A program made the translations under genes and the position numbers. Below the pieces are notes generated by a model. The model worked only from the letters and a program-made list of their open reading frames with translations. It did not search any database and was not told where the DNA came from. Below are positions 1 to 10,000 of a stretch of DNA of 64,000 bases, piece after piece (the stretch's first letter is position 1; each line of letters begins with the position of its first letter). The stretch is from Symbiodinium natans (taxonomy: Eukaryota; Sar; Dinophyceae; Suessiales; Symbiodiniaceae), in the NCBI GenBank assembly GCA_905221605.1, contig CAJNDS010002079.1, forward strand, positions 1,525,001 through 1,589,000. The letters run 5' to 3'.

Positions 1-2212
1 CCTAAACCCTAAGCCGGTTTGGGGGTTTAGGGTTCAGGGTTTGAGGGATTTTTGGCTTTGGGTAGGTACTATGGGTTTGGGCTTGAACCCTTTACGGGGG
101 AAACCCCTGGATCCCTTTGGCGTGGCACCAGCACCTCTAAAAACCCTAAGAATCCCAAAAACCCTAAGCCTGGCAAACTGGACCTTTCGTGCCCGGAATC
201 CTCCCTCCCCTCTTTCCAGACCCTAGACCCTGGACCCTAAACCCTAGACCCTAGACCCTAAGCCCTAAACCCTACATCTTCCCTTTCCGCAAATATTCTG
301 TCAGTATTCAAACCCTATAAGGTTGCCAAAAGCTTCTGTTTCTCGGGTTTTTTTTGCTTGGAGGGGGAGGGTATGTTGAGCCTGAGAGAAACGCAAAGAT
401 CCAACCCCTAAACCCTGCACCCTAAGCCCTAAGAGCTTGAAAGCCCAAAGCCCCAAACCTTAACTGCACATATGCTTGGAGTTTCAGGTTACTTAGAAGC
501 CGAATTTTAAGTTTTGTGAAGTACCGTACTGGCGTTATGATTGGGTTCTAAATTGGGTTATGGCTTCACTTTGAATTGGGTTACTAAGTAGCAAGTTGTC
601 TTTTTAAGCCTAGGTTACTGGGCAGGCTAGTATATGTATACCCTAAACCCTAGACCCTAAACCCGAAACCCTAAACCCCTAATCCCTAAACCCTGCTACC
701 CCAAACCCTCTTACCCTAAACCCTAAACCCTAAACCCTCTAAAATGCAAGGGTGCTTCGCCAGACGCCCTGCGTGTGAGTCCTTTTGGCCTGGAGGCTTT
801 GAGCAGATTTGCTGGACCCAGCGTTTCAGGGCTTAAGGGTCTGGGTTTAGGGGTCTTAGGGCCTTTTGCGGGTTTAGGTGTAGTGTCTAGAGTTTCTGGT
901 ATAGGGATCAGGGCTGTTTGGGGTCTAGGGTTTAGGGATTGGGGATCAGGGCTGCTTGGTGCCAAAGTTTAAGGTGTTCAGAATGATTTCGATGAAGTAG
1001 GGGTTTAGGCTTCAGGGGTCGTAGAATTGTGGTGGTCTGAACTTGGGTTCGTCACAAAGGTTTAGGGTTTTGGGCTGGGGTTGGGGGTGTATTTGGGCGA
1101 AGTAGTTTATCGGACCATTTGACGGTCCCTCAATAAGGCCCCATGAACTTGTTCGAACACTTTGAAGCATGGCCCATTGGGTGGGGCATGTATGGGTTTG
1201 CAAAATCAAGGGCACATAGTAAGAATAGTAGTTTTGATGAAGTCGGTTTTTTTGTCCAAATTGGGTAAGTCGTTAGGTTATCTGCTGGACCATCGACATC
1301 AGGTCCATACATGTTTAGCCACAAAAATAGACGTTCGACAAGAGCACATAAATCTGAAGAACAACAAGTCGCCCTACTTACATACCTCGGTTAGAGCCTC
1401 CCCCAAGTATTTAATGCCCCAAGCCCCCACAATGGTCCTTAACCCTACCACCCAAAAGTCCACAGATTTGAATTGGATGGTGGGACGGGGTTTTCTAGTT
1501 GCAAGGCAGCAAAGCCACGAACCTTCAACGAGTCTCCTCTTTCACTGCGGGGTATGGACTTGCGAAGCCTCCTTCCCGCACAGAATCTGTTTGATTGAAA
1601 AAACATCAAGAGGGCCCAAGTGCCTACAGGGGGCGAACTGAGGACCTTGTGAATCAGGGATGGTGACTCAAGGTTTCGCAGGATTTAGGGATTTCGTGAC
1701 GGTGCTGCCGTTGAGCACTCGGAAATCTACAGTCTAAACCCTAAACGCCTGAAGCCTAACGCCCGAATTTACATACAAAGCCTACAGCCCTGAACCGTAC
1801 CTAAAGCCCTAGAACCCTGCAGCCTTACCCTAAACCCTAAACATCCCTAAACCCTAAACCTTAAACCCGAGCGTCGAAGTCGATTTGAATGGCTCCTGTA
1901 GTTCCAGGGCGCAGAGCATGATTGCAGGTTCCTGGGTACTTGGCAAAGTAGGGTTTCAGGGTGCCTTAAAACAGATAAGGCGATGACCATATTTCCCCCC
2001 CTACTTAAACCCTAGAATCCCAATATTCCCTTAATTAACCCTAAACTCTAAACCCTAAACCCTAAACCCTAAACCCCATTTCGAAGTACCCATGAACTGC
2101 CGAGTGCCCCCGCAGGCCGAAGTGTTTAGGGCTCTTAGGGAGGTTTAGCGTGTTGAGGATTTTAAGCTTTGAGGGTCAGGGCTTCTGTAGATTCAAAGAC
2201 TCGAGAGTAATA

Positions 2213-2228
2213 TGTATATATATATATA
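2213..2228. repeat. TA dinucleotide tract
   Basis: Short (TA)n in an A/T-rich patch; similar tracts occur at about 3140-3158, 10724-10738 and 44480-44496. Confidence 0.85.
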
Positions 2229-2970
2229 CAGAAGAGAATATATGGTAATTATAAGAATATGTTGTCGTAGATAGTAGTTAGGGCTTTGGGTTTGAGACCT
2301 CTAGCGTCTTTCTCTTGGGGGGTTTTAGATGGTGCGGCAAACCCCTGGTGGCACTTGGACCCTTCAAATTGCGGGCTTGAAGTCTCGTGCCTTGGGAGGG
2401 GCGGGGTGCCCTACGAACCATTGTACAGACCTCGGGGTTTAGGTTTAGGATCTAGGGTTTAAGGGCGTAAGCCCTAGAATTTCGGAGGGGCATCAGAGGG
2501 TTCGATGGGGAGGTGCTACTTTGGGTTTGGAGGTTGAGTGAGGAGCTTTAACCCCGAAGCACCTGGTCCCAAACCTGAACGCCCCCACACCACAAACCCG
2601 GAAACCTTGTAACCCTAGACTCTAAAGGTTGGAACCATGTGTGCTCCCTTACCCTTGTGTATAGGGATCCGAAGTATGGGCCCATCTTATGCGTAGCGTA
2701 TGCAAGGGTTATGTAACAAGGGGCCCCAAAATACCGGCTCATACTTTGAACCCTACATAAACCCTCAGCCCCTAATCCTAAGCCCCAAGCCCTAAACCCT
2801 AAGCCCGAAGCCTTAGATCCCTAAAAACTAAGCCTGATAGCCCTAAACCCCTGCCCCTAGCATCCCTCAGACCTTTAGACCCTCAACTTCAGCCCGCCAG
2901 TGGCACGTCTCACCGGTCGTGTGAACCTTCTAAGAAAGGCACGTTCTCTGTGGCCTGGACTGTGATGACA

Positions 2971-3070
2971 TTTGGAGGTTCATGGTACTTCGTAACCCAA
3001 CCGTAACTGTGCTTATAGCCCCATTCTAACGCTGGTAGGGTACTTAAGGGGCTTCTAAGTGAGCTATAGC
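2971..3070. mobile_element. Family B inverted-repeat element (partial)
   Basis: Left end TTTGGAGGTTCATGGTACTT followed by GTAACCCAA, and the family interior TAGGGTACTTAAGGGGCTT. Confidence 0.65.
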
Positions 3071-3769
3071 AATATCATCTTCTCAAGGGATATAAGGAGG
3101 GAGGGACCCTTGGTGTCATTCCCCTACATAAAATCCTATATGTATATATATATATATATTTATGCTTGATATAGTCCCTATATACCAAGGGATGCAGTGT
3201 TTTGAGCCTGTGAGCACCATACGACCTGAACGGTATTCCCTGAGCACTAAATCTTGGAGCCTAAAGCCTACCTTAAGAACCCTATACCCGACCTTGTCTG
3301 ATAGGCCATTTCTAGAAACCTTTTATAGGCTTCTTAGGTAACCTACAACAAAAGTAGGTTTTGAGGTGCTTAAGGTAAACCTGAAACACAAGATCATCAC
3401 AGCCGGGGTCTACAACCCAAGAGCCGGGGATTTTACCCCCGATGCCAATTCTTTGCATCCTCTCTTCTCGCAGCCTCTGTTTCGCGCAAGAGCTGTGGCT
3501 CAAGACCAAACAAAATCACCCTGTAGAGTTTGCAGGTTTGGGGTCTTATCGAATTCGAAGAGTTTGTCGTAGCGATTGTGGCTGAGTGTTGTATTATAGG
3601 AAGTTCACATTCCAGGGCACGGCGCTAAAGATTTTGCAAATGAGCCCTAAGAAATGCCCCAAACCCCTACAAACCTAGGAGCCGGGCTTAAGGGTTTACG
3701 GGCTTCAGGGTTCATGGGCTTAACTGTTTAAGGGTTTAGGACTTTGGCCCTAGCCCTAAGCCCTAAGCC

Positions 3770-3830
3770 CTAAACCCTAAACCCTAAACCCTAAACCCTA
3801 AACCCTAAACCCTTAAACCCTTAAACCCTA
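3770..3830. repeat. CCCTAAA telomeric-type array
   Basis: About eight heptamers with a few CCCTTAAA variants just before candidate exon 3848. Confidence 0.9.
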
Positions 3831-3847
3831 ATGGTAGCGGTCCCCAG

Positions 3848-3894
3848 GTCAAAGCGCCTACCTTCCGCTGCTCCTTGGCTACGTGGACTTTCTT
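3848..3894 (+). CDS. Candidate upstream exon (first Sec63-like unit)
   Basis: Follows CCCCAG and ends before GC. Reads VKAPTFRCSLATWTF, which could be the strand that is TVLRVTLSI in animal ASCC3. It ends in phase 2 and joins in frame to the candidate at 4449. Similarity is weak. Confidence 0.3.
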
Positions 3895-3915
3895 GCGCCG
3901 CGTTTGGAGAGGCAG

Positions 3916-3994
3916 GTTTAGGGTTTAGGGTTTAGGCTTTAGGGTTTAGGGTTTAGGGTTTAGGGTTTAGGGTTTAGGGTTTAGGGTTTAGGGT
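3916..3994. repeat. TTTAGGG telomeric-type array
   Basis: About eleven heptamers just after candidate exon 3848-3894; with the preceding array it brackets that segment. Confidence 0.9.
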
Positions 3995-4095
3995 AGTTTA
4001 GTATGGTAGTTTAGGGTTTAGCGTGTGTTGGCGTCCTTTTCGGCCAGGGTGGGGGCTTCCTGTTTCGGGCTCAGGGTTTAGGGTTTAGGTTTCGA

Positions 4096-4114
4096 GGGGG
4101 GGGGGGGGGGGGGG
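4096..4114. repeat. Poly-G run
   Basis: Nineteen consecutive G between TTTAGGG units; likely quadruplex-forming. Confidence 0.95.
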
Positions 4115-4448
4115 TGAGGGGGTTAGGGTCCGGCAAGTTTAGGACGGGCTCTCTCACTACACGGGTTTAGGGTTTAGGGTTTAGGGTTTAGGGTTCAGGG
4201 TTTAGGGTTTAGGGTTTAGGGTTTAGAGCGGCCCCAGGCACAAGTAGTTAATAGTGGCGGCAGACGGTTCTTCGACTGGGTTATGTTACCCGTAGTTATC
4301 AGTTGGCCTTATGTTTCCGTGGTGATTTAACCCGGGGGGGGCCCTTCGAGAAGCCTTGTTAGAGTTTAAGGATCTATTGTCTGGCTGTTGCGGCATGCTA
4401 AGCCCCCGTTCGTCATCGTACGTCAGCTAGCACCTCCGCTGCCGGCAG

Positions 4449-4494
4449 ACCAAAACTCTGGGCGCTCGACTTTGAAGTCGCAAACTCGTGCGAG
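4449..4494 (+). CDS. Candidate upstream exon (first Sec63-like unit)
   Basis: Follows GGCAG and ends before GT. Reads PKLWALDFEVANSCE in the phase supplied by the previous candidate; LWALDFE may match the family WIWVED strand. It lies in a 320-bp segment (4228-4550) free of telomeric repeats. Confidence 0.3.
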
Positions 4495-5119
4495 GTACGA
4501 TGCATAAAGTCCCACGCATGAAGACCTTTGCAGGGTTCAGGCCGTGTGCACCCTAACCCCTAAACCCTAACCCCTAACCCCTAACTCCTAAACCCTACCC
4601 CCTAAACCCTAAACCCTAAACCCAAAACCCATAACCCAACCTTCCTTGTAAGCCAGGCTCTCGGAGCATTTGCCCCTCATCCGCCCACACATGGTCGGCC
4701 TCTCAGATAGCGTCAGCTGTTTGTGTGTTTTTGTCGCTTTGGCTTCTCAGCCTCACCTTACACGGCATACGTAGTGCCCTTTATACTTTGTTGAAGCCTC
4801 ATTCAAAAAGGAGCCTACCTGGCCCCCTCCCCCTGCAGTTATCCGTAAATTTAGAATGTAGGCTGCATGGTCCATTGCACTTTCTTTGGCTTCTTGTTAT
4901 TGAACTTTCTACCACGACCGCATGCATTCTCAGTCATGTTTATATACTTTCTTCGTGAAGTTCGAAGACATCCTCGAAGCCCGTAAACCCAAGAGCCTAA
5001 ACTTTACAACTCAAGCTCCGTCCCTTAAGCCCAGCACCCCTATACCCTTAACTTGCCTGATCCTTCAAGCATAAACCTCAACTATTTTCTAATCCCTACA
5101 CCTACACCCCTACCGCAAA

Positions 5120-5216
5120 CCCCAAAACCCCAAAACCCCAAAACCCCAAAACCCCAAAACCCCAAAACCCCAAAACCCCAAAACCCCAAAACCCCAAAAC
5201 CCCAAAACCCCAAAAC
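5120..5216. repeat. CCCCAAAA octamer array
   Basis: About twelve perfect CCCCAAAA units, passing directly into CCCTAAA. This is the telomere sequence of hypotrich ciliates; here it is an internal array. Confidence 0.95.
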
Positions 5217-5269
5217 CCTAAACCCTAAACCCTAAACCCTACGTCCCTGTAGCTCTTGCGCTGTTGCAG

Positions 5270-5328
5270 GTGCACGTCATGCCTTACCTGGACAAGTTGC
5301 CCCCCGGCCCGGAATGTCGGATTTTCTG
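5270..5328 (+). CDS. Candidate upstream exon (first Sec63-like unit)
   Basis: Follows TTGCAG, phase 0. Reads VHVMPYLDKLPPGPECRIF and matches in spacing the family strand IPIFEPLPSQYYIR. Ends in phase 2 before GA, so the junction codon with the next candidate becomes Trp, as in the family DRW. Confidence 0.4.
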
Positions 5329-6260
5329 GAAAGGTTCCAGGTTTAGGGTTTAGGGTTTAGGGTGTAGGGTTTAGGGTTTAGGGTGTAAGGCTTAGGGTAT
5401 AGGGTTTAGGGTGCAGGAGCCCTAGACCAAGGCTGCTGGGGCGTTTATGTTCCAAACTCGCGACTGGGAAGTTGAGGGGTATGGGCGTCTCGGGGATTTG
5501 TGTTTTGTGGTGGAGGGATGTCGGGGGTGACGGATTGCAGTAAAATCGTTGCACAAGAAAGCGGTTTTCCGGCACTAGGTAACCCTGAGTTTCTTAGCTT
5601 CCATAACCCATGTACCGGTTACCCAGGCGGATTTGAGCTAGGGTGGTCTCGGTTTCTTGGTTTGTCTCTTAAGGGAGTACGCTATACCACTAAACCAAAC
5701 CAGCATTTGTGGTTTAACCCTAGACCCTAAACCATAAACCAATGAATTGAGTTTGGGTTTGGGACTGCACCCTGAAGTTGGAAGCTTAGGGTTTAGGGTT
5801 AGGGTTTATTGCTCTAAGGACGCTTACTTTGTTCAAGACCCTGGGTCTGGTCACAACTCCCTGGCGTTTCTGTTCTACTCTGCGCTTCAGGGCAGCCACA
5901 TCTTCTCCCGAGTTAGACCTTACACAGGGTTTAGGGTTCAGGGTTGAGGGTTTAGGGTTTAGGGTTAGCCTTACACCCTAGACCCTAGACCATGTTCCTC
6001 ACAGTGGGACTGCCCTCCCCTGAAAATCTCGCCGGTTCACGCAAAATTCCTGCCTCAAGGATTGTGAGCGTATGCAAATTATGCCCTCAGATCGTCCTAT
6101 TCTAGTGGGTCGACCGTAAACCCTACGCCCTTTGAGTTGTCATCAAGGGCGTTGGGGTTTCGGGTTGAGGGTTTAGGGTTTAGGGTTTCGGGGGCGGGGT
6201 TTAGTAGTTGTGGGTTTGGGGTTTAGGGTTTAGGGTTTAGGGTTTAGGGTCTGGATTGAG

Positions 6261-6303
6261 GCTTCCATACGTCGACCAGTTCACGGACTACCCCGTGGCG
6301 TCT
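6261..6303 (+). CDS. Candidate upstream exon
   Basis: Follows ATTGAG and ends before GC. Reads LPYVDQFTDYPVAS in the phase left by the 5270-5328 candidate. The exon or exons that should link it to the next segment were not found. Confidence 0.3.
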
Positions 6304-6904
6304 GCAAATGCCACTGGACGTCTCAGTCTTCTGTAAGGAGTATAGTACTCAGAAACACAGATTAACTAGATGCAATGTTTTTGGAGTAGGAACAATCTGC
6401 CACAATTATGCTTGAATTTGGGCTTTGTGGGCGTCCCATGGCACATCTTCCTTTTGGGGTTTTGGCTTTGTTTGCCCTAAGCCCTATACCTGAATACCCC
6501 TAAACCCTAAACCCTAATCCCTAGGCCGTAATCCCTAATCCCTAAACCTTACCCTACATGCCTCTGAACCTTCAAACCAGGTTTTGGCTCTGGGGCTCGA
6601 GGGTTGTGCGGGTTTAAAGTCTATAGGATTTAGGGTTTCGGGTTGAGTGTTTTACTTTAAGGCCAAGGACGTTTAGGAATCCTAGGGCTCAAGAGTTAGG
6701 ATTTACGGCTTTGGCTGTTTAGGGTTTAGGGTTTACGGCTTAGAGCTTAGGGTTTGGGGTTGAGGGTTCTTTGCCGCTTTGGTTGTTCAGGGTTTCGGGT
6801 TGTGGGTGTGGGTTGTGTCCATCCAACCTCCAAGTTCTCAGTGATACCCTTTTTCACTTCATGACGGCTCTTTTTCCCGGGGTTCCGACATAGATGGCAA
6901 ACAA

Positions 6905-6980
6905 TAAGGGTCCGTGTACCCATATAGTCTATAGGGCCCATATGGGAACCCCTTTAACGTCCAAGTATAGACTACACAGG
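6905..6980. mobile_element. Family A MITE-like inverted-repeat element
   Basis: Diverged copy: GGGTCCGTGTACCCATATAGTCTATAGGGCCC on the left and CCAAGTATAGACTACACAGG on the right. Confidence 0.5.
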
Positions 6981-7019
6981 TTTAGGGTCTAGGGTTTAGG
7001 GTTTAGGGTTTGACATCAG

Positions 7020-7046
7020 CAGCACCCAAAGCTGACTCGGAACCAG
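7020..7046 (+). CDS. ASCC3: ASCC3-like exon a (Q-motif region)
   Basis: Reads (Q)HPKLTRNQ and ends before GC. The LTRNQ sits where SF2 helicases have the Q motif (FNPVQ in animal ASCC3). The start could be 7020 or 7023, since both follow CAG. The same frame stays open to about 7220. Confidence 0.5.
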
Positions 7047-10000
7047 GCGGATGTGCTCACAGCCTATCTCGGTTGGATGTTAAATGCCCCTGCGGCCGCA
7101 TTTGCTGCAGTCTTGCTACTTTGGTTGGATGCCTCAGGCTGTCAGGACTGGTCTTTTGGGTCTGTTGGGCCTAGCGGCCCTCTTAAATATGGTGTTGGGG
7201 CTAATTTGAGTTTTTAGGGTAAGGTTTAGGGTATAATCTGGAGGGGTCGATTGTTGTTGTTCTGCGGGGTGTTTGAGGTTCACTCGGGAGTTGAGAATGA
7301 TGGGCGTCCCGTCCCACGGTGCTTGGAAGCATATTGTACCCCTCAGGTTGTAACCTTAAAGGGGGGTTTAGGCGGTTTTAGGGTTTAGGGTTTAGGGTTT
7401 AGGGTTTAGGGTTTAGGGTTTAGGGTTTAGGGTTTAGGGGTTTGGGTTTAGGCGGTTTTAGGGTTTAGGGTTTGGGGTTTCGGGTTTAGGGCTCGTACCC
7501 CTCAGTGAAGGTTCCCCTTGATACACTCCCCAAGATGGCCCTTACACCCACCTAAAGTATCTTCAAAACGGGTCCGCAAAACCCGAGGGTACAACCTTAA
7601 GGGTCCAAGGTAAGACCCTTAGGCTGAAGTACTTCGCCGAAGGGCCCCAAGAACGTGAGGCTTGAGGGTGAGGCGGTGCGGGCGTGAGGTTCAGGGCTGA
7701 AAGGGTTGGAGGCCACACCCTAAACCCTAAACCCTAAACTACCCTAAGCCCTCAACTACCCTAAACTACCCTACTACCCAAACTACCCTAAACTACCCTA
7801 AACTACCCTAACCTACCCTAAACTACCCTTAACCCTAAACCCAAGTTGAGGTTCAAAACTTCTTGGGCCAACTTCTTGCAACTAAACTCCCAGGTCCCGG
7901 TGCTGCCACGGCTGCTGTACCTGCCCGGGGGCCCACAGTGTAGGATTCAGGGTTCAGGGTTTAGGGTTGTAGGGATTTAGGGTTTTAGGGTTTTGGTTTT
8001 AGGGTTTTAGGATTTTAGGGTTTTAGGGTTTTAGGGTTCGAGGGTTTTCGGGTTTAGGGCTTTAGGGCTTTAGGGCTTTAGGGCTTTAGGGCTTTAGGGC
8101 TTTAGGGCTTTAGGGCTTTAGGGCTTTAGGGTTTTAGGGTTTAAGGGTTTAAGGGTTTAGGGGGGTCTAGGTGGATTTTGGGGTTTAGGGTTGTGGGTTT
8201 GTGGCTCAGGGTTTCGGGTTTAATCAGGGTTTAGGGTTTGGGGCCTGGGGTTTTAGGATTTAGGGTTTAGAGATTTGGACTCTCTAGGTTGAAGCTGGGC
8301 TTCTACCTCCAAACTCTTAGAGCGCTTACGCCCTTCAGACCGCGGCGGATGGAAGGTTTTTATCCTGGCGCCTGAAGGGACAAGGTTTCCATCTCGGCGG
8401 CAATGCCTTCAGGCTTGCAGTAGTACGACGCTGGTCAATCCAGATCCATCCAGATGCCCTAAACCCTAAACCCTAAACCCTAAACCCTAAACCCTAAACC
8501 CTAAACCCTACACCCTAGACCCTAGGCCCTAAACCCTAAACCCCAAACCCTAAACCCTAAACCCGATCGAGAGTCAAAAGCCATACGAGAACAGGCGCCA
8601 GTAGGAGCGGCTTGCCGTGAAGGGCTGGTGAGCACAGCGACAAGCTGGAGAAATGGGACCATGGCACCGAGGAGGGGTTTAGGGTTTAGGGTTTAGGGTT
8701 TAGGGTTTAGGGTTTAGGGTTTAGGGTTTAGGGTTTAGGGTTTAGGGTTTAGGGTTTAGGGTTTAGGGGGTCATTGAGGGGTCGGAGGAGCGTGGGTGGG
8801 TCCCGCTGGCAGTGCTCTTCCTGCCTTGGTACCTGACCCGGAGTTGCAAGGAGGTCAGTAAGCTCAGGGCATCAAGATAATATGGTAATTAGGGGGGTTT
8901 ATGGTTTAGGGTTTAGGGGTATTTTTGGGGGGTCTTTATTGTAAGGGAACCCTATTATTTGGGGTCTATGTTAGGGGTCCCCTATTTGTTTGTAAGCCCC
9001 CACATCATCCGGGTAGTTTCTTCCCAGCCGGCAACTCGAAAGCCGAAACCCCCAAACCCTCCACCCTAAACCCCTACACCTTGAACCCCCAAAACCCTGA
9101 CCCCAAAACCCCTAAACCCTGCAGGTTGGGGACTTGGATTCCCAACCCCTAAACCCTAAACCCTAAACCCCAAACCCCAAACCCTAAACCCCAAACCCTA
9201 AACCCCAAACCCTAAACCCTAAACCCCAAAACCCTGACTACCTACGGCCGAGACGAGGCCGGTGATGCCCAGGCCTACGCGCAGAATCAGACTTTCAGGG
9301 CCCTGCAACACTGGGATATTAGGGCTTTTAGGGGTTTCAGGGCTGTGGGCTTAGGGGTTGTAGGGTTTAGGGTTTTTGGGTTTTTGGGTTTTTGGGTTTT
9401 AGGGTTTTGAGGTTCTTGGGCTTTAGGGTTTTAGGGTTTTAGGGGCTTGGGGGTTTAGGGTTTTAGGGGTTTTTGGGGTTTTGGGTTTTAGGGGGTTTGG
9501 GGCTTCGGCTAACGGGTTTAGGGGTTGATGGGTGGGCTTGTGGGTTTAGGGGTTTAATAGGGGTTTAGGGGGTTTGGGGGTTTAGGGATTGTAGGGGTTC
9601 TAGGGGATACAGGGGTTTTGGGTTCAGGGCTTCGAGCTTCGGGTTGAGGGCTTCTCTGTACCAGATTACGGTTCAGGAAATTTGGGTTTTAGGGTTTAGG
9701 GTTTAGGGTTTACAGTTTAGGGTTTAGGGTTTATAAGGTTTAGGGTTTAGGGTTTATAAGGTTTAGGATTTAGGGGGGGGCGGGGGGGGCGGGGTCGGTA
9801 GGTTGGTTTGAGGGTTGAAGGTGGCTATGGGGTCACCCGGTGGGTCTATAGGCTGAATTGGAGGAAACTATAGGCCCTGAACAGTGTATCCAAGGCACCA
9901 ACTGATCTCCATATCCCGAACTCCAGACCTGGGAACACTCCATAAATTCTGACAATCACACCTTGCTTATTTTAAGGATTAGTTACTTCCGTAACTCTGA

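Larger units (their letters stand above)
1..3847. other. Telomere-variant-rich DNA with no supported gene
   Basis: This stretch mixes short CCCTAAA and TTTAGGG arrays (for example around 640-735 and 2040-2076) with unique spacers, a (TA)n tract near 2213-2227 and inverted-repeat elements at about 470-600 and 2971-3070. The longest open frame (1162-1641, + strand) has no recognisable domain and no coding-like pattern. Exons of the same helicase gene could be hidden here, but I could not tie any segment to the family. Confidence 0.6.

Noticed and set aside
1-60. Window start as a true chromosome end
   Set aside because: The first bases are degenerate CCCTAAA-like units no longer or purer than dozens of internal arrays, so nothing marks a terminus.
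1162-1641. 159-codon open frame on the + strand
   Set aside because: Translation shows no domain, low-complexity coding bias or family resemblance, and the flanks lack splice-consistent neighbours. The length is compatible with chance in 64 kb.
9273-9314. Possible exon reading AYAQNQTFRALQHW
   Set aside because: It resembles the Q-motif region at a few residues, but exons a, b and 1 already fill that part of the protein upstream with consistent phase, so it is out of order.
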